A stretch of DNA of 64,000 nt, from NCBI RefSeq assembly GCF_023973145.1, contig NZ_CP099546.1, positions 1,302,001-1,366,000 of the forward strand, in the 5' to 3' direction. Position 1 is the first letter of the stretch, and each line of letters begins with the position of its first letter. Positions 1 through 8,879 of the stretch are shown here, piece after piece. The notes beneath the pieces were generated by a model that was not told the DNA's origin, made no database searches, and saw only the letters and a list, made by a program, of their open reading frames with translations. The stretch comes from Natronosalvus vescus. Lineage in GTDB: Archaea; Halobacteriota; Halobacteria; Halobacteriales; Natrialbaceae. The translations under genes were made by a program, and so were the position numbers.

Positions 1-996
1 GGCGACCTTCCGGGCGGCTTCACTGGCGTCGAGTTTCGCCAGGGCCGACTCCTGGGTCACGGTTTGGCCGTTGTCGTAGCGACAGGCGGCTTTGTGGGTC
101 AGCAGGCGGGCGCGTTCGGTCTTGCGGTGCATGTCGACGAGTTTGTCGCGAATGGCGTCGAACTTACAGATTGGCTTGCCGAACTGCTCGCGCTCTTTGC
201 TGTAGGCGTGGGCGTGTTCGTAGGCACCCTGGGCCAGCCCCGTCGAAATTGCCGCGATGGAGATCCGACCGCCGTCGAGAGTCTTTTTCGTCTGCTCCCA
301 GCCCTCGCCAACCTCGCCAAGCAGGCGATCCTCCGGAAGCCGGACGTCGTCGAGCGAAATTTCGCAGGTCGGGGAGGCGTTGAGCCCCATCTTGTCCCAG
401 ACCGTCGTGACCTCGAATCCGTCGTCTTCGTCGGGGTCGACGATGAACGTGGAGATACCGTCGTAGCCCGCACCGGGGTCGGTGACGGCTTTCACGAGTA
501 CCGAGCCCGCGACGTTCGCGTTCGTGATGAACTGCTTCGTGCCGTTGAGCACCCACTCGTCTCCATCCTGTTCTGCCCGGGTGTCCATATCGGAGGCGTC
601 CGACCCGCTTCCCGGTTCGGTGAGCGCCCAGCCACCCAGGTACTCCCCCTCCGCGAGCGGGCGGAGCCAGCGCGCTTTCTGTTCCTCGGTGCCGAACAGC
701 TCGAGTGGCTTCGATGCGAGCGAGGTGTGGGCAACGTACGAGAGCGCGACCGACCCGGAGACCCGCCCGAGTTCCTCGCCGACGATGGCGTACATGAGCG
801 TATCGCCGCCGAGTCCGCCGTACGCCTCGTCGATCGGCACCCCCATCATGTCGAGGTCGCCGAGCTGGTCGAACACCTCCTCGGGGAAGCGGTGTTCCTC
901 CTCGATCTCCTGGGCGATCGGTTCGATTTCCTCCTCGCAAAACTCCCTGACGGTGTCCCGGATCATCCGGTGTTCGTCGGGCAGGTCGAAGTCCAT
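1..996 (-). CDS. Acyl-CoA dehydrogenase (C-terminus off the left edge)
   Basis: Flavin-dependent alpha,beta-dehydrogenation of acyl-CoA thioesters in fatty-acid or branched-chain amino-acid breakdown, in the cytoplasm. Translation from the ATG at 996 reads MDFDLPDEHRMIRDTVREF, the usual start of this family. It continues into the FAD/substrate signature around residues 120-135 (GGWALTEPGSGSDASD), then ITNANVAGSVLVKA, and a C-terminal helical part with YSKEREQFGKPI. The 332 visible codons cover most of a roughly 380-residue protein; the rest, including the usual catalytic Glu near the end, lies outside the window. A TATA-like CTTTATTT (minus strand, about 1019-1026) sits just upstream of the start, suggesting a short or absent leader. 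Acyl-chain preference cannot be judged from sequence. Confidence 0.93.
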   Translation of the reverse strand, partial: MDFDLPDEHRMIRDTVREFCEEEIEPIAQEIEEEHRFPEEVFDQLGDLDMMGVPIDEAYGGLGGDTLMYAIVGEELGRVSGSVALSYVAHTSLASKPLELFGTEEQKARWLRPLAEGEYLGGWALTEPGSGSDASDMDTRAEQDGDEWVLNGTKQFITNANVAGSVLVKAVTDPGAGYDGISTFIVDPDEDDGFEVTTVWDKMGLNASPTCEISLDDVRLPEDRLLGEVGEGWEQTKKTLDGGRISIAAISTGLAQGAYEHAHAYSKEREQFGKPICKFDAIRDKLVDMHRKTERARLLTHKAACRYDNGQTVTQESALAKLDASEAARKVA

Positions 997-1154
997 GCGC
1001 AACACTTGCCGACGGTCGAAATAAAGTCACCGAAGCGTCGTGCCTGTCCGTCACCTGGGCCTGGATTGCTGGCTCACTTGATCCTCGAGCGCTGGTTCGG
1101 TGCCGGAACGCTCATCGCTTTTTCGACGACGTGGACGAGGCGACGATCTACGCC

Positions 1155-2345
1155 TTACCAGCCCCGTCCGTCGTCTCGATCATCGTCGGGTTCCTCGTCA
1201 TCGTCGCGGTCGTCGTCCCAGTTGCTCGAGGTGTCCCAGCCCGTCCCTTCGTCGTGATCGTCCTGGCCCGTCTCCTCGTCACTGTCGTCGTCCCAGTGGT
1301 CACCGTCGCTCGGCTCCTCGGGGACGGAACCGACGCCACCGTCGTGTCGACGGACGGCCGCGCGTCGCTCGGGAATCAGATCAAGCTCCGGGTTCGTATC
1401 GCCGAGGAGCAAGAAGCCGTAGTACCGGAAGTAGGAGTCGATCGGCACCCGGATCAGCATGACGGCCAGCAAAACCGTGAGCAGGCCAAGCGCACCGACG
1501 GCGACGGCGAGATACAGAGCTGGCCCACCGACGACCACGAGTACCGCCACGGTGATGGCAAACGGGATCACGACGACGAGTGCAGCGATCACGGCCAGGA
1601 ACGCGAACCCGAAGTTCACGACGACCTGGAGGATCCAGACGAGAAGCACGTAGAGTCCGTACTCCGCGAGGTTCCCGCGGAGTGTGGGGAAAAACCGTTT
1701 CCAGGCACTCAACACGCCCCGATCCTCGAGCAGCATGACCTGGGTAACGAAGATAGTCGTGAACCGGCTGATGAGGACGTAGAGGAGCCCGAGAACGAGC
1801 GCGGTCAATGCGTAAATCCCGCCGAGAACGGCCAGTGTAACGGTGAATCCGTTGGCCGTGGAGATGACGTACCAGACGGGTACAGCGAGCGGGACGAGAA
1901 CGGCCAGGAAGAGGCCGATCCTGAACCCGAACAGCCTGAGCCCACGGCCGAGATTCTGGTTGAAATAGCGTCTGAGATGAACCGACTCTGACCGGAGCGA
2001 CTCGATGAACGTAAACTCCATAATGGCTGCGATGAGCGCGTAGATGAGGCCGAACCCAATCAGGAGGACAACGAGTATCGCGATTGCGTACAACAACTCT
2101 TCGAACGTCACCTGGTCACCGAATTCGGCGTTCCACTCCGCCTCGAGTTCCTCGAGGGAGTCGACCCCCTCCATATCGCCCGTGGCGGTACCGCCGTCCG
2201 ATGCCGGTAGACCTGGGCCACCGACAGTCGCCCCGCCGACGAAAAGGAGGATGATCGCCAGTTTGAGCCACGTTCCGATTTCGATAGGGGTGAGGCGGTC
2301 ACGCGTGACGTCGATGGCATCACCGAGGTTGTCAATTGCGTACAT
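1155..2345 (-). CDS. Haloarchaeal multi-pass membrane protein, unknown function
   Basis: 396-residue protein starting MYAIDNLGDAIDVTRD; an in-frame GTG 25 codons upstream exists but the ATG fits the conserved-looking N-terminus. It has one membrane segment near residues 28-45, then a Gly-rich and acidic loop. A core of about five more hydrophobic stretches follows (LLYAIAILVVLLIGFGLIYALI and similar, roughly residues 90-330). The C-terminal 70 residues are highly acidic and probably disordered, ending in Asp/Glu/Arg repeats. It resembles a conserved haloarchaeal family of unknown role. I see no transporter or enzyme motif. It is transcribed in the same direction as the upstream DUF411 lipoprotein gene, about 110 bp away, but a functional link is not evident. 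Confidence 0.85.
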   Translation of the reverse strand: MYAIDNLGDAIDVTRDRLTPIEIGTWLKLAIILLFVGGATVGGPGLPASDGGTATGDMEGVDSLEELEAEWNAEFGDQVTFEELLYAIAILVVLLIGFGLIYALIAAIMEFTFIESLRSESVHLRRYFNQNLGRGLRLFGFRIGLFLAVLVPLAVPVWYVISTANGFTVTLAVLGGIYALTALVLGLLYVLISRFTTIFVTQVMLLEDRGVLSAWKRFFPTLRGNLAEYGLYVLLVWILQVVVNFGFAFLAVIAALVVVIPFAITVAVLVVVGGPALYLAVAVGALGLLTVLLAVMLIRVPIDSYFRYYGFLLLGDTNPELDLIPERRAAVRRHDGGVGSVPEEPSDGDHWDDDSDEETGQDDHDEGTGWDTSSNWDDDRDDDEEPDDDRDDGRGW

Positions 2346-2458
2346 TCTTCTCTGAACGTAGGTGTTGGAGTTGCAAAATAGTGCGGTATCCGATTCGGAC
2401 ACTCGTGTAGAAGGCGACACGCGGAATATCGAGGGGGTGACGCCGCTCGACTACAATC

Positions 2459-2950
2459 CTACAGCTCCGCGTATACCGACGGTTCCTCGCCCGCGGCGTT
2501 GATAGCGTACACCGTCCACGTCCCGTCTTTGTCACCACCCATACCGGGGGATCCCTGTGGCATCCCCGGAAGCGAAATCCCGCGGATGTCGGGTTCGTCC
2601 TCGAGCATCGTTGCAATCGTCTCGACCGGCATATGCCCTTCGACGAGGTAACCGTCCAGTTCGATCGTGTGGCAACTGTACAGGTCGCTCGGGATCTCGT
2701 GCTCGTCCTTCACCGATGAGAGGTCGTCAGTGACGACCGTCTCGAGCGACGTCGCGAGGTGGTCGTCGAGGTAGTCCGCGTACACTCCACAGCAGCTACA
2801 GTTTGGATCCTGATACAGCGTCGCCGAGGACGCTGCCAGGGGTTCCTCACGCTCCCACGCATCGGTATTGTCGCCCAAACAACCGGCCACAGTGATGGCG
2901 AACGTACCCACGCCAGCCGACAGGAACGCCCGCCTCGAGAAATCGGTCAT
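2459..2950 (-). CDS. DUF411 metal-binding protein, Tat-exported lipoprotein
   Basis: 163-residue protein from the ATG at 2950 (a GTG four codons upstream is possible). The N-terminus MTDFSRRAFLSAGVGTF is a twin-arginine signal, and VAGC supplies a lipobox Cys, so export and lipid anchoring at the outer face of the membrane are expected. The mature part matches DUF411: DPNCSCCGVYADYL carries the CxCC cluster, followed by SCHT, the VEGHMPVE signature and GMPQGSPGM. DUF411 proteins are associated with copper handling, so periplasm-like copper binding is the most likely role. No copper ATPase or chaperone lies next to it here. The intergenic region toward the divergent kinase gene at 3134 is about 180 bp and should hold both promoters. 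Confidence 0.9.
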   Translation of the reverse strand: MTDFSRRAFLSAGVGTFAITVAGCLGDNTDAWEREEPLAASSATLYQDPNCSCCGVYADYLDDHLATSLETVVTDDLSSVKDEHEIPSDLYSCHTIELDGYLVEGHMPVETIATMLEDEPDIRGISLPGMPQGSPGMGGDKDGTWTVYAINAAGEEPSVYAEL

Positions 2951-3133
2951 GTGTTTCGACACTCATTGCACGTACGTATCTCTCCCGATCGTTCTAACCG
3001 TTTGGGAACTGCCAGGATCGCTCGAGGGCCCCTGCGCTGGGTGCGAACGACCATGGCGTTCAGCACCTGAAGAACCGGCAACACGAGTTCGACTCCGGGA
3101 GGCATTTATTACTGGTGCATCTGTACCTCCGAT

Positions 3134-3940
3134 ATGGACATCCGCCAACTCGCTCGCGGATCGGTCGAATGGGTGCGCATCGAGCGAGTCGTGCGAACGC
3201 TGGCGGAGCGCTACGACCTCGAGGACGTCCGCGTCGAATTCCTCGAAGCCGATAACTGGCTGTCGACCCCCTGTGTGATCAACGACGAGTACTTCGTCAA
3301 GATCGTCTCCCGGCAGAACGCCCTCGTTCACGGGGTGTTGACCACCGGCAGAAACGTCGGGGCGTTCTCTTCCGGCACGGAGGGCTTTTTCGACCGATTC
3401 GATACCCCGTTACAGATGGTCGAACACGAGTTCGAGGCGACCGAACGGATGCGCGGGGTCGGCCTCAACGTCCCCCGTCCCATCGACGCCTTCGAAGTGA
3501 ACGGGCTCGGCGTGCTCGTTCTCGAGTATCTCCCCGCGTTTCGGACGCTCGACGAGCTCGAGGACGGGGAGCTCCTCGAGTATGCTCCTACCCTGTTCGA
3601 CATGCTCGAGACGCTGCACGATCACGGGCTCGCCCACGGCGACCTGCGAGCGGAGAACGTCCTGCTTCGAGACGGCGAACTCTACTTCATCGACGCGACG
3701 AGTGTCGACGCTGACCGCATTTCCGAGACGGCAGCGTACGATCTCGCGTGTGCGCTCGCCATCCTCGAACCCCGAACCGGTGCTCGAGACGCCGTCTACG
3801 CTGCCGCGAGCGTCTACGACGCCGAGACCTTGCTGTCTGCGCGCTCGTTCCTCGATTTCATCCGCCTGCGGCCGGATCACGAGTTCGATTCGACCCAGCT
3901 TCGAAGCGAACTCGAGAAGATGGCCGATCTCAACTCTTGA
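3134..3940 (+). CDS. RIO-like atypical serine/threonine kinase
   Basis: 268-residue protein with a compact protein-kinase fold of the RIO1/Bud32 type. The N-terminal part lacks a clear Gly-rich loop but has the beta3-like strand EYFVKIVSRQ, with a candidate ATP-binding Lys. The catalytic loop is HGDLRAENVLLRDG around residues 170-183, and the metal-binding Asp lies in YFIDATSV, where DFG is replaced by DAT. The C-terminal helical part ends MADLNS. RIO-type kinases act in ribosome maturation or as regulatory kinases; Bud32 acts in t6A tRNA modification, but the context gives no support for either here. The gene stands alone, divergent from the DUF411 lipoprotein gene. The kinase fold is well supported; the substrate is unknown. 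Confidence 0.85.
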   Translation: MDIRQLARGSVEWVRIERVVRTLAERYDLEDVRVEFLEADNWLSTPCVINDEYFVKIVSRQNALVHGVLTTGRNVGAFSSGTEGFFDRFDTPLQMVEHEFEATERMRGVGLNVPRPIDAFEVNGLGVLVLEYLPAFRTLDELEDGELLEYAPTLFDMLETLHDHGLAHGDLRAENVLLRDGELYFIDATSVDADRISETAAYDLACALAILEPRTGARDAVYAAASVYDAETLLSARSFLDFIRLRPDHEFDSTQLRSELEKMADLNS

Positions 3941-4321
3941 CGCAATGCCGTTTGCGTGCATCCGTCGAACGCCTGGTGGTGGTAGGGTGGTCAGTGGTAC
4001 AGTGGTATCAGCGTGGCCGACCGAGATTGGGCGATCGTGTCTCGTCAGCGATCACGACCGTTGAAATACAATCGAGGTTGGACACCGGTAATTGCCTGAC
4101 CCTGCTGCTCCATCGAGCGTCGATCGATGAATCGAATCGTCCCGGTGCTCGGTTCGCCCCATCGCTTCTATAGTGGCCACTGCACGTCATGGCACACCTG
4201 ATCGCCAGACGTGTCGGCTATCAGTGTGCAAATCGTTACAGTTGTTACTATAGCCTGACGAAACGGTGAGCCGATAGTATAGCAGGCTTTTTCATACCGG
4301 TGAGCGAAAATATTGCCGACC
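3941..4321. other. Intergenic region before the aldehyde dehydrogenase gene
   Basis: About 380 bp without a convincing gene on either strand. It is less GC-rich than its surroundings near the 3-prime end. It holds one copy of a dispersed hairpin-bearing repeat (4171-4228). Further right, repeated TATAG-containing words around 4249-4282 and a short T-run at 4287-4291 probably mark the promoter region of the downstream gene. No tRNA-like fold was seen. Confidence 0.6.
4171..4228 (+). repeat. Dispersed intergenic repeat, copy A, with hairpin
   Basis: This 58-nt stretch aligns with the reverse complement of 42416-42471 at about 88 percent identity by hand, with two short indels. The shared start is TAGTRGCCACTGCACGTCA, followed by ACACCTGATCGCCAG, and the shared end is ATCAGTGTG. 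Within it, CTGATCGCC (4199-4207) can pair with GGCTATCAG (4216-4224) with one central mismatch, so the hairpin is kept in both copies although the loop differs. Both copies lie in intergenic DNA just upstream of a plus-strand gene. Confidence 0.7.
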
Positions 4322-5860
4322 ATGAGCGATCAAGCACCAGCGGAAACCTACGGCCACTACATCGGGGGCGAGTGGACCGACGGAACCGGCAGCGAGACGT
4401 TCGACAGCCAGAACCCGGCAACGGGCGAGACGCTGGCGACATTCCAGCGCGGCACCGAAGACGACGTCGACGCCGCACTCGAGGCGGCCGAGGAAGCGTT
4501 CGACGAGTGGCGCGAACTCTCCTACATCGACCGCGCGGAGTACCTCTGGGACGTCTACCACGAGATGCGCGAACGAACGGACGAACTCGCCGAGATCGTC
4601 ACCAAGGAGTGTGGCAAGGAAATTTCCGAGGGCCGGGCGGACGTCGTCGAGGCTTACCACATGGTCGAGTGGGCCGCAGGCAACGCCCGCCACCCCCACG
4701 GCGACGTGGTTCCCTCCGAGGTTGGCGCGAAAGACGCCTACATGCGACGCAAACCGCGCGGCGTCATCGGCTGTATCACGCCGTGGAACTTCCCCGTAGC
4801 CATCCCGTTCTGGCACATGGCCATCGCGCTGGTCGAGGGGAACACCGTCGTCTGGAAGCCCGCCGAGCAGACGCCGTGGTGTGGCCAGATCATCGCCGAG
4901 ATGCTCGAGGACGCGGGCGTCCCCGAGGGCGTGTTCAACATGATACAGGGCTTCGGCGACGCCGGCGCCTCGATCGTCGACGACTCCCGGGTCGACACCG
5001 TCCTCTTCACCGGCTCAGCCGAGGTTGGCCACGAAATCGCAGGCAAGGTCGGCGGCGAACCCGGCAAACTCGCGGCCTGTGAGATGGGTGGCAAAAACGG
5101 CATCATCGTCACCGAGCAGGCAGATCTCGACATCGCCGTCCACTCCGCCGTCATGTCGAGTTTCAAGACGACCGGCCAGCGCTGTGTCTCGAGTGAGCGC
5201 CTGATCGTTCACGAGGAGGTGTACGACGAGTTCAAGGAGCGCTACGTCGAGTTAGCGGAGCAGGTCGCCGTCGGCGACCCACTCGACGAAAACACGTTCA
5301 TGGGCCCGGCGATCGAACCGGAGCACGTCGAGAAGATCCACCGGCACAACGACCTCGCGAAAAAGGAGGGAGCGGAGGTGCTCGTCGACCGTGCCGACCT
5401 CGACGACAACGAGATCCCGGACGGCCACGAGGACGGCCACTGGGTCGGCCCGTTCGTCTACGAGATCGAGTACGACACCGATCTGCGCTGTCTGAAAGAG
5501 GAGTGTTTCGGCCCCCACGTCGCGCTCCTGAAGTACTCGGGTGACATCGAGGAGGCCGTCGAGATCCACAACGACACGCCCTACGGGCTGGCCGGGGCGA
5601 TCATCTCCGAGGATTACCGCCAGATCAACTACTTCCGCGACCACGCCGAACTCGGCCTCGCCTACGCCAACCTGCCGTGTATCGGTGCCGAGGTGCAGTT
5701 GCCATTCGGCGGCGTCAAGAAGTCCGGCAACGGCTACCCAAGTGCTCGAGAGGCTATCGAAGCCGTCACCGAGCGTACTGCCTGGACGCTGAACAACTCG
5801 AAGGAGATCCAGATGGCCCAGGGGCTGTCGGCGGATATCACGACGCAAGACGACGACTGA
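4322..5860 (+). CDS. NAD(P)-dependent aldehyde dehydrogenase
   Basis: 512-residue cytoplasmic enzyme oxidising an aldehyde to the acid with NAD(P)+. The ATG at 4322 is preferred over an in-frame TTG three codons upstream. Family landmarks are all present: TPWNFPVA near 153, the cofactor-binding VVWKPAEQT near 176, GSAEVG near 231, the general base Glu254 in CEMGGKNG, the catalytic Cys288 in TTGQRCVSS, and a C-terminal LPFGGVKKSGNG. Length is normal for the superfamily. The motif set resembles semialdehyde dehydrogenases (succinic, 2-oxoglutaric or aminoadipic type), but the substrate cannot be fixed from sequence and there are no pathway neighbours. The gene appears monocistronic, with its promoter in the preceding 380-bp region. 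Confidence 0.93.
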   Translation: MSDQAPAETYGHYIGGEWTDGTGSETFDSQNPATGETLATFQRGTEDDVDAALEAAEEAFDEWRELSYIDRAEYLWDVYHEMRERTDELAEIVTKECGKEISEGRADVVEAYHMVEWAAGNARHPHGDVVPSEVGAKDAYMRRKPRGVIGCITPWNFPVAIPFWHMAIALVEGNTVVWKPAEQTPWCGQIIAEMLEDAGVPEGVFNMIQGFGDAGASIVDDSRVDTVLFTGSAEVGHEIAGKVGGEPGKLAACEMGGKNGIIVTEQADLDIAVHSAVMSSFKTTGQRCVSSERLIVHEEVYDEFKERYVELAEQVAVGDPLDENTFMGPAIEPEHVEKIHRHNDLAKKEGAEVLVDRADLDDNEIPDGHEDGHWVGPFVYEIEYDTDLRCLKEECFGPHVALLKYSGDIEEAVEIHNDTPYGLAGAIISEDYRQINYFRDHAELGLAYANLPCIGAEVQLPFGGVKKSGNGYPSAREAIEAVTERTAWTLNNSKEIQMAQGLSADITTQDDD

Positions 5861-6064
5861 GGACAGAGGGCTGACGACTCGCGATTCAGCAGATCCCTCG
5901 AGTACGGGTACGCCGCTCGAGCCTTTCGATCCCGTTTCTTTGTACCAGTGCCACAGTGATTCAATGACCGCTCAGCCATAGCGATATTCAGCCGTCGAGA
6001 ACGGTACGAACAGGTATATCTCGAGACGCCATCGTTCGTCTAGAGCACTCACAGGGGTTCCGGT

Positions 6065-6523
6065 GTGAAACACGTCGAATACACGCACACGTTCGGGATG
6101 GACGAGGAAACCGTCGAGCGTCGGCTTCGGGACGCCGAGACGGGGGTGCTGTCGCTGGCCAGCGGCAGCGATAGCTACGCGATTCCGGTAGCCCACTACT
6201 ACGACGATCAGCTCTACTTCCGCCTCGGTGTAACCAGGGGGAGTGCGAAACAGGCGTATCTCGAGTCGACCGAGACGGCGTGTTACATCGTCTATGGTAC
6301 GGAGAAAACCGCAGATCCGCGTAAAATTGACTCCTGGAGCGTCCACGTCACTGGATCGCTCAGCCAGCTTACCGGCGCTGAACGCGATCGGTTCGATACG
6401 GCCGAGAGCAACCGACACTTCGCGCCGATCCGTGTCTTCGACGAGGATATCGAGGACATCGAGATCAGTATCGTCGAACTCGAGATTGAGACGATCACCG
6501 GCCGAACGACGGGACGTGGCTAG
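6065..6523 (+). CDS. PNPOx-like flavin-binding protein
   Basis: 152-residue protein, GTG start at 6065 followed by KHVEYTHTFGMDEETVERRL. The fold signature of the pyridoxamine-5-phosphate oxidase split-barrel family is visible: GVLSLASGSDSYAIPVAHYYDDQLYFRLG, then an ACYIVYGTE strand and SWSVHVTGSL. Haloarchaea carry many such FMN-binding (sometimes F420-binding) proteins of unknown substrate. It is unlikely to be a true vitamin B6 oxidase because it is short and lacks the C-terminal dimerisation block. It has no close operon partner: the GGGP synthase gene begins 217 bp downstream. Confidence 0.85.
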   Translation: MKHVEYTHTFGMDEETVERRLRDAETGVLSLASGSDSYAIPVAHYYDDQLYFRLGVTRGSAKQAYLESTETACYIVYGTEKTADPRKIDSWSVHVTGSLSQLTGAERDRFDTAESNRHFAPIRVFDEDIEDIEISIVELEIETITGRTTGRG

Positions 6524-6740
6524 CCGCGGCCTCGAGTAGTGTGTCGACCGCTCTCGTCAGTGTCGGCCAGCTGTGAACAAAACTTCGAATAGCGGAGTGA
6601 TTAGCTACAAAATGTATAGTCAGCCGTACGACTCGGGGAACCGACGGGATCGCACCGCTCGAGCGCCGATCGCCGGATGAAACGCCGCGGATAGCGGCCG
6701 ATTCGTAGCGCTTTTGCCGGGTACCGAGAAACCAAGCGGT

Positions 6741-7442
6741 ATGACTGCACCCTGGGACGACTGGAACCACATCCTGAAGCTCGATCCCGACAAGGAGCTT
6801 CCCGACGGGGTCACCTACGGCGATCTCTGTGCGACCGGCACGGACGCCATCGAGGTCGGCGGGACGATGGGGATGACCGAGGAGAACATGACGGCCGTCA
6901 TCGAGGCCTGTGCCGAACACGACGTGCCGCTCTATCAGGAGCCCTCGAATCCGAGCGTCGTCGTCGAGAACGACGCCCTCGCGGGCTACCTCATCCCGAC
7001 GGTGTTCAACGCCGGGTCGCCGTTCTGGATCACCGGCGCCCACAAGGAGTGGGTTCGGATCGAAGGCGGCCTCGACTGGAGTCGTACCTGGACGGAAGCC
7101 TACATCGTGATGAACCCCGACGCTGACGTTGCGGCGCTGACGGAAGCCGACTGCGACCTGAACGAGGACGACGTGGAATCCTACGCGATGATCGCCGAGC
7201 GAATGTTCGGCCAAGAGATCATCTACGTCGAGTACTCGGGCACCTACGGCGACGAGTCGATCGTCGAAGCAGCGGGCGACGCCCTCGAGGAGTCGACGCT
7301 GTTCTACGGCGGGGGCATCCACGACTACGACTCAGCGTACCGGATGGCCACCCACGCAGACGTGATCGTCGTCGGCAACCTTGCCCACGACGAAGATGTC
7401 GATGCCGTCCGCGAGACAGTCGAGGCGGCCAACGACGCCTAA
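6741..7442 (+). CDS. Geranylgeranylglyceryl phosphate synthase (GGGPS)
   Basis: Catalyses the first ether-bond formation of archaeal lipids, joining geranylgeranyl diphosphate to the sn-3 hydroxyl of glycerol-1-phosphate in a TIM-barrel prenyltransferase. The 233-residue protein starts at the ATG at 6741 ([20 protein letters not shown]). Seen are the phosphate-binding and substrate elements typical of the family: [61 protein letters not shown] and a C-terminal [16 protein letters not shown] with [10 protein letters not shown]. An in-frame start nine codons upstream would add non-family residues. The gene stands alone between the flavin protein and a UspA gene. Confidence 0.95.
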   Translation: MTAPWDDWNHILKLDPDKELPDGVTYGDLCATGTDAIEVGGTMGMTEENMTAVIEACAEHDVPLYQEPSNPSVVVENDALAGYLIPTVFNAGSPFWITGAHKEWVRIEGGLDWSRTWTEAYIVMNPDADVAALTEADCDLNEDDVESYAMIAERMFGQEIIYVEYSGTYGDESIVEAAGDALEESTLFYGGGIHDYDSAYRMATHADVIVVGNLAHDEDVDAVRETVEAANDA

Positions 7443-7504
7443 GCGATTCTAACATTCCTGGAACGAGGATTACAGTATATGCTGTCTGGCGTGGTCGTTA
7501 CGGT

Positions 7505-7933
7505 ATGGCAAACACAATTCTCGTGCCGATCGACGGCTCGGAACCATCCCGCAACGCACTGACTGTGGCGATCGAGGAGTTCGACGACGCGGAACTGATA
7601 CTGCTCCACGTCATCGAACCGTACAACGTGTTCTCGGTGACCGAAGATGCGGTAAGAGACGACGACATACTCGAGGAACGGCGGTCTGAGCGGGCAGCGC
7701 TCCTCGAGGAGTTCGCCGAGACGGCCGTCGACATGAGTGCTGACGTCCGAACCGAACTGATGCTGGGATCGCCGTCGCGGGCGATCGTCGACGCCTGCGA
7801 GGAGTTCGACGTCGACCACGTCGTGATGGGAAGTCGGGGCCGAACCGGCCTCTCTCGGATGATTCTCGGGAGCGTCGCCGACACCGTGGTCAAACGGGCA
7901 CCGGTGACGGTGACGGTGGTTCGTTCGGATTAA
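7505..7933 (+). CDS. Universal stress protein (UspA family)
   Basis: 142-residue single-domain UspA protein. The N-terminus MANTILVPIDGSEPSRNAL and the ATP-binding signature MGSRGRTGLSRMILGSVADTV (G-2x-G-9x-G-S) near residues 112-128 are intact, so nucleotide binding is likely. Haloarchaea encode many paralogues and their individual roles are unknown. The promoter is visible as ACAGTATATGCTGT at 7473-7486, a 14-bp imperfect palindrome (12 of 14 positions) centred on the TATA box about 25 nt before the ATG. A repressor could therefore occlude it. Another UspA gene lies at 58107. Confidence 0.94.
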   Translation: MANTILVPIDGSEPSRNALTVAIEEFDDAELILLHVIEPYNVFSVTEDAVRDDDILEERRSERAALLEEFAETAVDMSADVRTELMLGSPSRAIVDACEEFDVDHVVMGSRGRTGLSRMILGSVADTVVKRAPVTVTVVRSD

Positions 7934-7941
7934 CGAATCGG

Positions 7942-7979
7942 TCATCCTCACGTCACCCTGTCGTCCTCACGTCACCCCG
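7942..7979 (+). repeat. 19-nt tandem duplication
   Basis: Two adjacent 19-nt units, TCATCCTCACGTCACCCTG and TCGTCCTCACGTCACCCCG, match at 17 of 19 positions. They lie between the convergent ends of the UspA gene and the sirtuin gene, and look like a local slippage duplication. No function is evident. Confidence 0.75.
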
Positions 7980-8013
7980 TCGCCAACGATTTGTGAACGT
8001 TGTCCACCACCCG

Positions 8014-8808
8014 TTACAGCGACTCGAGCAGGTCGGCCAGCTGCGGCACGACCGTAGCGGCGTCCGCCCGGCGAACCACCGATGCGTGGCGGTCGGCCGG
8101 CGTTTCCTCGAGATTGACGATCACGAGTGTGGCCCCGGAACGAACTGCCGCTCGGGGAAGCGACGCCGCGGGTTCGACGACGAGCGAGGAGCCGATGGCG
8201 AGGAAGACATCGCTCGCTCGAGTCAGGGATCTTGCTCGTTGAAGCACCGGTTTCGGCAGTTGCTGGCCGAAGAGGACGACGTCGGGTTTGTAGCATCCGC
8301 CACAGTCACACCGCGGTGGAACGTCGCCGTCGGCGACACGGTCGAAGACGTGGTCGGCCGCCGTTTTTGCTCCACATTCGACGCACACGACACGGTGAGC
8401 GTTGCCGTGGAGTTCGAGGATCGTCGCCTCTGTGTCGTCAGCGATGTCGTCCCCACTGCTGTCCGATTCTTCACTGGCCGCCCACCCGTGTAACCCGTCC
8501 GTGTTCTGCGTGATGATCGCCTCGAGGTGACCCGCTCGCCCCAAGCGGGCGAGCGCCTCGTGGGCCGCGTTCGGCTCGTAGTTCGACCCGTACAGCGCCC
8601 GCTGTAACTCGAGTCGATCCCGCCAGAAGCCGGTGGGGTCGCGCTGGAATCGCCCGTAGGTGAACTGATCCTCCTCGAAGTGCTCCCAGACGCCGTCGTC
8701 GCCACGAAAGGTCGGCACGCCGGAGGGTGCGGAGATGCCAGCGCCGGTCAGCGCGACGACGCAGTCGGCCTCGCTGATTTCCTGGGCCAGGGGCTCGAGG
8801 TCGTCCAT
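8014..8808 (-). CDS. Sir2-type NAD-dependent protein deacylase
   Basis: Sirtuins remove acyl groups from lysines, consuming NAD+ and releasing nicotinamide and O-acyl-ADP-ribose. The 264-residue protein starts at the ATG at 8808 (MDDLEPLAQEISEADCVVAL). All core motifs are present: ALTGAGISAPSGVPTFRG for NAD binding, TQNTDGLH, the catalytic His in LELHGNAH, a zinc site CVEC plus RCDCGGC, KPDVVLFGQQLP, and AIGSSLVVEPAASLP. A Ser/Asp-rich insert (EESDSSGDDIADDTEAT) sits just before the catalytic His, longer than in bacterial CobB-like proteins. Longer reading frames extending upstream lose family similarity. It shares direction with the Bat-type regulator gene 72 bp upstream. Confidence 0.94.
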   Translation of the reverse strand: MDDLEPLAQEISEADCVVALTGAGISAPSGVPTFRGDDGVWEHFEEDQFTYGRFQRDPTGFWRDRLELQRALYGSNYEPNAAHEALARLGRAGHLEAIITQNTDGLHGWAASEESDSSGDDIADDTEATILELHGNAHRVVCVECGAKTAADHVFDRVADGDVPPRCDCGGCYKPDVVLFGQQLPKPVLQRARSLTRASDVFLAIGSSLVVEPAASLPRAAVRSGATLVIVNLEETPADRHASVVRRADAATVVPQLADLLESL

Positions 8809-8879
8809 ACCGATCGAACAACCGCTCGCCTGAAAAGCGAGACGGTCACCGGGAGCGCCCCCTCTCGTTCGACAGGCGG

